A program made the translations under genes and the position numbers. The notes beneath the pieces are model-generated. The model was not told the origin of the DNA. It saw only the letters and a program-made list of their open reading frames with translations, and searched no databases. Below, in pieces: positions 25,835 to 29,193 of a DNA stretch of 29,193 bases. Within the stretch, counting starts at the first letter, position 1. Every line of letters starts with the position of its first letter. This DNA is from a virus: the IMG/VR virus record IMGVR_UViG_3300025687_000221, positions 1 to 29,193 of that record; one strand, 5' to 3'.

Positions 25835-25904
25835 GGATAATGGAAACGTAGTAATGTTTTTCTATTCATATTTTGCAAAAAGACCGATGACGATCGGTTT
25901 TTTT
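25835..25904 (+). ncRNA. Possible 70-nt RNA between P1 and a terminator
   Basis: The expected start of P1 (about 25835) and the end of the terminator (25904) would define a transcript of about 70 nt with no convincing ORF. It could be a small regulatory RNA, or the arrangement may only insulate the regulator from the late operon. Confidence 0.35.
25883..25904 (+). terminator. Intrinsic terminator
   Basis: ACCGAT (25883-25888) and ATCGGT (25893-25898) form a stem with a GACG loop, followed by seven T. The A-run before it would also allow some termination from the opposite strand. It would stop both late-operon read-through and P1 transcripts. Confidence 0.75.
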
Positions 25905-25917
25905 GTTTCCAAAAATA

Positions 25918-25946
25918 TTGACAAAAATAGAATAAAAATGTAGTAT
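25918..25946 (+). promoter_or_regulatory. Promoter candidate P2 for the HTH gene
   Basis: A consensus TTGACA (25918-25923) is 17 bases from TAGTAT (25941-25946). TGGAAAC sites lie on both sides (25905 and 25953). Transcription would start just before the HTH gene at 25977. Confidence 0.72.
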
Positions 25947-25976
25947 GAAAAGTGGAAACCTTACAAACAAATAACT

Positions 25977-26138
25977 ATGCTCAAAAAGAAAAGATTAAAG
26001 GGTTTAAGAAAAAGAAAAAAAATAGCTAAATATAGGCAAAAAGGACTCTCATATAGAGAGATTGGCAGACTCATGAAACTATCACATACTGCTATTATGA
26101 AGCTACATAAAAGTGGAAACCTTTATCCACAGAAATAG
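25977..26138 (+). CDS. 53-residue helix-turn-helix regulator
   Basis: The product has a very basic N-terminus (MLKKKRLKGLRKRKK) followed by YRQKGLSYREIGRLMKLSHTAIMKL, which reads as a helix-turn-helix of the resolvase/sigma-region-4 type (first helix about 17-23, recognition helix about 35-44). It starts in context ACTATG behind a good promoter and is too short for most gene callers. The cluster of TGGAAAC sites around it suggests autoregulation and control of the next promoter, whose TTGACA begins two bases after its stop. Activator or repressor cannot be told. Confidence 0.68.
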   Translation: MLKKKRLKGLRKRKKIAKYRQKGLSYREIGRLMKLSHTAIMKLHKSGNLYPQK

Positions 26139-26139
26139 T

Positions 26140-26168
26140 TTGACAATAGTTTCCAGTATTGGTACTAT
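26140..26168 (+). promoter_or_regulatory. Promoter candidate P3 for the long structured RNA
   Basis: TTGACA (26140-26145) and TACTAT (26163-26168) are 17 bases apart. A GTTTCCA site (26149-26155) lies within the spacer and TGGAAAC (26114) lies just upstream. Transcription should start near 26175. Confidence 0.72.
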
Positions 26169-26174
26169 AAGAAT

Positions 26175-26520
26175 GTTGAACATTACAACTCAACACGAGG
26201 CCGTTGCAAGCCCATCATAAAGATAATATTATCTAGCAACGCCTCACAAGGGCGTTGTTTGCTTCTGTGAGGTGATAAGAGGCTCCCGATGAGGGTTATG
26301 GCCAATTGCAACCTTATCGCCTCACACAAGCCAAAATTAAGCTGAATAATGACGTGCTAGATACACAGTAAACCTTACAGGAATGTAAGAGACCTAGTAT
26401 CGCTAAAGTAGCGCATTGTATGGCTTAAATGGTTACAGCATAGCCCGTAGATAAGCTCTTTGTTCGCCTATATGGGAACTGACTCTTGGTATGTAGTCAA
26501 GACACTATTTACGGGCTTTT
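26175..26520 (+). ncRNA. Long multi-helix non-coding RNA, about 345 nt
   Basis: No ORF fits this gene-free stretch, but many helices do. GAGGCCGTTGC (26197-26207) pairs with GCAACGCCTC (26236-26245), with an inner AGATAATATTATCT hairpin. TGTGAGGTGATAAG (26266-26279) pairs with CTTATCGCCTCACA (26313-26326). AAGCC (26328-26332) and ATACA (26361-26365) pair with TGTAT-GGCTT (26417-26426), enclosing a GGAA-tetraloop hairpin (26374-26389) and CGCTA/TAGCG (26401-26413). AGCCCGTAGATA (26442-26453) pairs with TATTTACGGGCT (26506-26517), enclosing two hairpins (26462-26479, 26480-26499). I see no tmRNA, tRNA or group I intron signature. It could regulate, prime replication or act in packaging. Confidence 0.68.
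26442..26520 (+). terminator. Closing stem and possible terminator of the long RNA
   Basis: A 12-bp stem with one G-T pair ends in TTTT (26517-26520). The T-tract is short and the loop holds two hairpins, so termination may be incomplete and let early genes be transcribed from P3. Confidence 0.45.
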
Positions 26521-26555
26521 GCTGGCAATTAATTTATTAACTAACACCCTGCAAT

Positions 26556-26750
26556 ATGTTAGAAAACACACTACAGTGGCTCAATAATCAACAACTAACA
26601 CTTGATGAAGCACTAGAGCCAGATATAACCGTTTTACCTATCAAAGGTAAATTACACGAACAAATAATGGCCGAAAAAGTAGACCGAATGATTGATGAAG
26701 CAAAAGAAAGAGGAAAAGATGGCCGACTCATTATTAGATCAAATTATTAA
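26556..26750 (+). CDS. Hypothetical early protein, 64 residues
   Basis: The product is acidic in the middle (LDEALEPDITVLPIKGK) and helical at both ends, ending in KERGKDGRLIIRSNY. It starts in context CAATATG, 36 bases after the long RNA's closing stem, and is the first gene of the early operon. No motif is recognised. Small early phage proteins like this often take over or inhibit host functions; that is only an inference from position. Confidence 0.55.
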   Translation: MLENTLQWLNNQQLTLDEALEPDITVLPIKGKLHEQIMAEKVDRMIDEAKERGKDGRLIIRSNY

Positions 26751-26767
26751 TTCACAATACATACAGT

Positions 26768-27028
26768 ATGAAAAAAACACTTGGGATGTGCTTCCATGAA
26801 AGCATACAAAAAAACCCTCCACGGTCAATGAAGGGTAAATTCGCTAGATTCGCAAGAAAGATCAATGCGATAACTAGAATGTCTTTATTCGATAATCAAA
26901 AAGATTCTATCAGATTAAAAATGGTTCGTCAACGGTATAAGGCAGCTCTTAGAGAGAACCAAATCTTAAAAGAATATATTGATGAGATTTATAGACAAGC
27001 TGGTCAGCAAGAAACAATAATTCACTAG
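26768..27028 (+). CDS. Hypothetical basic early protein, 86 residues
   Basis: From residue 21 the product is a basic helical protein (MKGKFARFARKINAITRMSLF) with a coiled-coil-prone second half (RQRYKAALRENQILKEYIDEI). The first ATG (context CAGTATG) fits the local start rule, but the first 20 residues look unlike the rest. An internal ATG at 26828 is reachable through a chain of overlapping tiny ORFs (26719-26799 and 26796-26831). Nucleic-acid binding is plausible from charge. No family is recognised. Confidence 0.5.
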   Translation: MKKTLGMCFHESIQKNPPRSMKGKFARFARKINAITRMSLFDNQKDSIRLKMVRQRYKAALRENQILKEYIDEIYRQAGQQETIIH

Positions 27029-27031
27029 AAT

Positions 27032-27517
27032 ATGGAAGAAATTAAGAAAAAATTACCTATATCATTAGAGGAAATGCTTAAAAAACCACTTCCTAGCGCA
27101 GCAATTAAACAACATAGCCAAAAAAAATATCTGTCTACTATTGATCCAGCATATATAATTGAAAGACTTAACGATGTATTTGGGATAGGCGGATGGCATG
27201 TTGAGCATGAAATTATTCTAAGTAATGATTCACAAATTGTTGTACGAGGAAGACTCGAAATTCCACACTATGAGATTAAAACTTCTTATCAATATGGAGG
27301 TTGGCAAGATAAAAATGAAAAAATGGAAATTGGAGATCGTTATAAAGCTGCTGTTACTGATTGTTTTGGAAAATGCGCTAGTTATTTAGGAATTGGGCTT
27401 GACGTTTACAAAGGCATTCAAAAACCAAAACAAGAATCACAACAAAAGACAAACCAAACAACTAGAGAGCCCGACGTATCAAACGAAGAACTAACTAATT
27501 CATATATTCCTTTCTAA
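27032..27517 (+). CDS. RAD52-like single-strand annealing protein
   Basis: The 161-residue product carries the RAD52/RAD22 core: YIIERLNDVFGIGGWHVEHE (about 41-60), VVRGRLEI, SYQYGGW and EIGDRYKAAVTDCFGKCASY, followed by LGIGLDVYKG. Phage members anneal complementary single strands during recombination-dependent replication. The tail after residue about 130 is Gln/Lys/Asn/Thr-rich and disordered, ending NSYIPF, like the tip of SSB proteins. It is followed at once by an SSB-like gene ending DDIPF, suggesting both use a shared SSB-interaction partner. Length is typical of short phage RAD52-like proteins. Confidence 0.88.
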   Translation: MEEIKKKLPISLEEMLKKPLPSAAIKQHSQKKYLSTIDPAYIIERLNDVFGIGGWHVEHEIILSNDSQIVVRGRLEIPHYEIKTSYQYGGWQDKNEKMEIGDRYKAAVTDCFGKCASYLGIGLDVYKGIQKPKQESQQKTNQTTREPDVSNEELTNSYIPF

Positions 27518-27518
27518 T

Positions 27519-27848
27519 ATGATTTTTAAAAAAGTAAAACTAGAAGCTGTAAACACAAAAGACGAAAAACAAGTAGGTATTTGTGTAAAAGACAATAACG
27601 GGAATGATTTTTGGATGAATGCTTGGAAAGACTCAAGAACATCAGCATTAAATAAAGGCGAAACTATCCATATCTGGTATTTCCAAACTACAGGAAATAC
27701 AGGAAAAGTATTTCATAACTTCAAACTCCCTAGCGTAGACCACCTGCTCGCTATGGGTGGGAAAGAAGTAACATTAGAAGACGCAGCAGAAGCTATCGGT
27801 GGAACAGTAGAAAAGAAAAAAATTACAGTAGATGACATTCCTTTTTAA
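27519..27848 (+). CDS. SSB-like protein with DDIPF tail
   Basis: The 109-residue product has a beta-rich OB-fold-like body (FKKVKLEAVNTKDEKQVGI, DFWMNAW and ETIHIWYFQT) and ends VTLEDAA...TVDDIPF. The terminal DDIPF matches the tip of bacterial SSB, used to recruit repair and replication proteins. Sequence outside the tail is too diverged for certain assignment, but size, tail and the RAD52-like neighbour all agree. It would coat single-stranded DNA made during phage replication. It starts in context TAATATG one base after the RAD52-like stop. Confidence 0.75.
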   Translation: MIFKKVKLEAVNTKDEKQVGICVKDNNGNDFWMNAWKDSRTSALNKGETIHIWYFQTTGNTGKVFHNFKLPSVDHLLAMGGKEVTLEDAAEAIGGTVEKKKITVDDIPF

Positions 27849-28004
27849 CCACTACGTGGATTACAATAACCATTACAGAACTATCTCGGTTCTGTACCGC
27901 CTTATCATTCTTAGAGTGCCCCCTCCTTCACTCTACATGTTTGATAAGGCGATACAGGGTTGAGAGGAGCTGCTAGCGCTAGCCAATGCAGCTCTATTCT
28001 CCCC
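27849..28004 (+). ncRNA. Folded region with four hairpins after the SSB-like gene
   Basis: Directly after the stop come CCAC/GTGG (27849-27859), CAGAAC/GTTCTG (27876-27894), a 10-bp stem CGCCTTATCA / TGATAAGGCG (27898-27907, 27942-27951) holding an inner AGAGTG/CACTCT hairpin, and GAGCTGC/GCAGCTC (27967-27973, 27988-27994), extended by GGG-GAGA/TCTC-CCC pairing. Its loop region overlaps the palindrome GCTAGCGCTAGC (27972-27983). No ORF fits. No T-tract follows. It could be a 3' protective structure for early mRNA, a separate RNA, or a protein-binding DNA site. Confidence 0.5.
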
Positions 28005-28033
28005 TACACAACTAACCGATAATCATGTATAAT
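28005..28033 (+). promoter_or_regulatory. Promoter candidate P4 before the replication genes
   Basis: A perfect TATAAT (28028-28033) is 17 bases from TACACA (28005-28010), which matches four of six -35 consensus bases. Transcription should start near 28040, at the head of the pseudoknotted leader. Confidence 0.65.
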
Positions 28034-28039
28034 AAAGGC

Positions 28040-28164
28040 ACAACTCAACTTCCCCAAGCAAAGAACGATAAAAAGACTATAAGAGTGATTCACCGATACG
28101 GTAGCCAATCCGTAGCCCTTTCTTTGCAGGGTGGGAACGGTGAATTACTCCTATAGTTTTTTTT
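28040..28164 (+). ncRNA. Pseudoknotted leader RNA with terminator
   Basis: A long outer stem (28076-28095 with 28138-28157; one mismatch, one G-T) encloses TACGG/CCGTA (28097-28101, 28110-28114) and CCCT/AGGG (28116-28119, 28128-28131). The latter has an 8-base loop, TTCTTTGC (28120-28127), fully complementary to GCAAAGAA at 28058-28065 upstream, giving a pseudoknot. Eight T follow the outer stem. The layout is that of a riboswitch or attenuator gating the genes at 28168 and 28373; a free-standing small RNA or replication-primer RNA is the alternative. No known class is recognised. Confidence 0.65.
28076..28164 (+). terminator. Intrinsic terminator / attenuator before replication genes
   Basis: The outer stem of about 20 pairs and T(8) at 28157-28164 lie three bases before the start codon at 28168. 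Genes behind it need read-through, antitermination or refolding of the leader. Confidence 0.72.
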
Positions 28165-28167
28165 ATT

Positions 28168-28380
28168 ATGAATATTCAATTCTCGCAAATACCCATCTCA
28201 TTTATGGAAGACCATAGTCTCTCTCTTGAGCTTAAAGGTTTACTTTCAATGATTATAGCTTACGGTGATGACTGGGAAATAAACATTGATGAGCTACTAA
28301 AATATACAAAAGAAACATCTAGAGAACATATCACTAGTTTACTTTATGAATTGAAAGAAAGGGGGTTTTTGTATGAATAA
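28168..28380 (+). CDS. Small winged-helix protein
   Basis: The 70-residue product resembles the N-terminal winged-helix domain of phage replication proteins: SFMEDHSLSLELKGLLSMI, then WEINIDELLKYTKETSREHI with the recognition helix near 46-57, and ELKERGFLYE as the wing. It overlaps the initiator gene by eight bases (ATGAATAA), so translation is coupled. It may bind the origin or regulate the initiator. It could also be a domain that split from a longer initiator. Confidence 0.68.
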   Translation: MNIQFSQIPISFMEDHSLSLELKGLLSMIIAYGDDWEINIDELLKYTKETSREHITSLLYELKERGFLYE

Positions 28381-29193
28381 TGGATGGATCAAAATACATA
28401 GAAAGATTTTACAGTGGGAATGGTATACAGACGCTAATACCTTTAGACTGTTCGTCCACTGCTTACTCAAAGCAAATCATGAGCCTAAAAAATGGCGTGG
28501 ACATCCTGTTGATAAGGGTGAATTTATTACAAGTTTATCCACATTATCGAAAGAATTAGGCATGAATATTCAACAAATTCGTACCTCATTAAACAAACTA
28601 TCACTAACACACCAACTAACACACCAAACTAACACAAAATTTAGCTTAATAAAGGTAAAAAATTACGATTTTTATCAAGACACTAACACACCAACTAACA
28701 CACGGGTAACACACAAATCAACACACCAACTAACACACAAATCAACACACCAACTAACACACCAAAATAGCCAAAATAAACAGTCAACACAGCCAAAAAA
28801 TACAAAAAAAGAAGAGACGACTAACACACCAACTAACACACCACCTAACACACAAATCAACACACAACCTAACAACAAACAAGAATATAAGAATATAAGA
28901 AATAATATATATACATCAAATTCATCAAAAGAATCTTTTAAGTCATCAAAGATGACTGTGAGTAACTTTGAAGATTTTTGGAAAGAGTACCCAAGGAAAA
29001 TAGCAAAGGCTACAGTGAGGAGTAAGTACTTGAAGCTTCCTAGTGAATTACAAGAAACGATACTTGAATCCGTTAGGAGGTATAAGCAGACCAAACAGTG
29101 GCAAGAGAATAACGGCCAATATATACCCCATCCTACTACTTGGGTAAATCAAAGACGCTGGGAAGATGAACTCAATGCTTGTCAGTTCAAATC
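28373..29193 (+). CDS. Replication initiator / replisome organizer (partial, runs off the window)
   Basis: At least 273 residues in an open frame to the window edge. The N-terminal domain (1-85: GWIKIHRKILQWEWYTD, GEFITSLSTLSKELGMN, QQIRTSLNKL) is a winged helix of phage replisome organizers. A Thr/Asn/His/Pro/Gln repeat linker (about 80-165) follows, then a conserved C-terminal domain starting FEDFWKEYPRKIAKATVRSKY, with YIPHPTTWVNQRRWEDEL. Such proteins bind origin repeats and load helicase. The linker is encoded by DNA repeats that look like the origin itself. Start ATG is in context TGTATG. Confidence 0.8.
   Translation, partial: MNNGWIKIHRKILQWEWYTDANTFRLFVHCLLKANHEPKKWRGHPVDKGEFITSLSTLSKELGMNIQQIRTSLNKLSLTHQLTHQTNTKFSLIKVKNYDFYQDTNTPTNTRVTHKSTHQLTHKSTHQLTHQNSQNKQSTQPKNTKKEETTNTPTNTPPNTQINTQPNNKQEYKNIRNNIYTSNSSKESFKSSKMTVSNFEDFWKEYPRKIAKATVRSKYLKLPSELQETILESVRRYKQTKQWQENNGQYIPHPTTWVNQRRWEDELNACQFK
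28604..28868 (+). repeat. Fourteen copies of a 12-bp repeat: probable origin iterons
   Basis: Near-copies of CTAACACACCAA begin at 28604, 28616, 28629, 28683, 28695, 28706, 28718, 28730, 28742, 28754, 28821, 28833, 28845 and 28857. Seven are read as Leu-Thr-His-Gln-type codons and seven as Thr-Asn-Thr-Pro-type codons, so the DNA is conserved while the encoded peptide is not. This is the expected signature of protein-binding iterons in a replication initiator gene. Confidence 0.8.
28881..28914 (+). other. AT-rich stretch beside the iterons (unwinding element candidate)
   Basis: Apart from a few G and C the 34 bases are all A and T, with two copies of AGAATATA followed by ATAATATATATA. Lying 12 bases after the last iteron, it is a natural site for first strand opening at an origin. 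Confidence 0.55.

Larger units (their letters stand above)
25841..26155 (+). promoter_or_regulatory. Five TGGAAAC operator-like sites
   Basis: TGGAAAC or its complement GTTTCCA occurs at 25841 (+), 25905 (-), 25953 (+), 26114 (+) and 26149 (-). The + sites at 25953 and 26114 share the longer core AAAAGTGGAAACCTT. Sites flank or overlap all three promoters around the small HTH gene. A heptamer is expected about once per 8 kb counting both strands, so five in 315 bases is a marked cluster. The HTH protein is the natural candidate to bind them. Confidence 0.6.

Noticed and set aside
25648-25878. Minus-strand ORF of 76 residues with two hydrophobic stretches, between the late and early blocks
   Set aside because: It needs a TTG start or a shortened ATG start, has no minus-strand promoter or SD that I can see, overlaps P1 and the end of the ejection gene, and would be the only minus-strand gene.
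26175-26520. tmRNA, tRNA or group I intron as identity of the long RNA
   Set aside because: No tRNA-like T-arm with CCA end, no tmRNA tag frame and no intron P7/P3 core could be recognised by eye. An Infernal search would be decisive.
28604-28868. CRISPR array
   Set aside because: The repeats are 12 bp with almost no spacers, lie in an open reading frame and vary in sequence. They fit iterons and not CRISPR.
28675-29094. 139-residue minus-strand ORF rich in Val, Leu, Cys and Phe
   Set aside because: It is the antisense of the iteron region. Its apparent hydrophobic repeats come from the complement of the CTAACACACCAA unit.
1-29193. Alternative genetic code (UGA as Gly or Trp)
   Set aside because: TGA acts as a clean stop in several genes (881-883, 1877-1879, 11822-11824, 14038-14040), and large genes read through fully with the standard code.

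Overview
This window is most of a tailed double-stranded DNA bacteriophage genome, all coded on the + strand. It carries a GpA-like large terminase, portal, HK97-fold-type capsid protein, tail adaptor, tail-nozzle-like protein and an internal virion protein. No tape-measure or contractile-sheath gene is visible, so the particle is probably podovirus-like. No integrase is visible. TGA is used as a stop (for example at 881-883, 1877-1879, 11822-11824 and 14038-14040), which excludes the recoded codes 4 and 25. Nearly every gene starts in an A/T-rich context without a Shine-Dalgarno (SD) site, and the base before the start codon is T in essentially every phage-type gene. Promoters look like ordinary sigma-70 (TTGACA/TATAAT type). 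This, with a DUF2341-LamG surface protein and a small HNH-like protein of a kind I associate with Patescibacteria (CPR), makes a Patescibacteria host my best inference; it is not proven.

Layout. 1-3508: DNA modification and small zinc proteins: the C-terminal half of a cytosine-C5 methyltransferase, a higher-GC three-gene zinc/HNH cassette that does have SD sites (451-1017), small genes, a structured RNA with an intrinsic terminator (1443-1555), and a ParB-methyltransferase fusion. 3510-9481: packaging and head (small-terminase candidate, large terminase, portal, scaffold candidate, major capsid). 9524-13892: decoration and fibre-like beta-rich proteins. 13894-15946: lysis block with a membrane protein, an M23-papain double-protease endolysin and a holin candidate. 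15948-19150: coiled-coil protein and fibres, including DUF2341-LamG. 19152-25672: adaptor, nozzle, transglycosylase-bearing virion protein and a probable ejection protein.

25673-29193 is the control and replication region. A 53-residue helix-turn-helix protein sits among three promoters and five copies of TGGAAAC. A roughly 345-nt multi-helix RNA follows with its own promoter and a terminator-like 3' stem. Then come two small genes, a RAD52-like annealing protein and an SSB-like protein (both ending in IPF), a second folded region, and a promoter feeding a pseudoknotted leader that ends in an intrinsic terminator directly before the replication genes. The last gene is a replication initiator whose coding sequence holds 14 copies of a 12-bp repeat read in two different frames, next to an AT-rich stretch: a probable replication origin inside the gene.

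How it may work together: the HTH protein would control early transcription and the long RNA; the pseudoknotted leader would gate synthesis of the initiator; the initiator would bind its own gene; RAD52-like and SSB-like proteins would handle single strands; the long co-directional late block would then build and release virions. The most novel material is the set of structured RNAs and the origin, not the structural genes.
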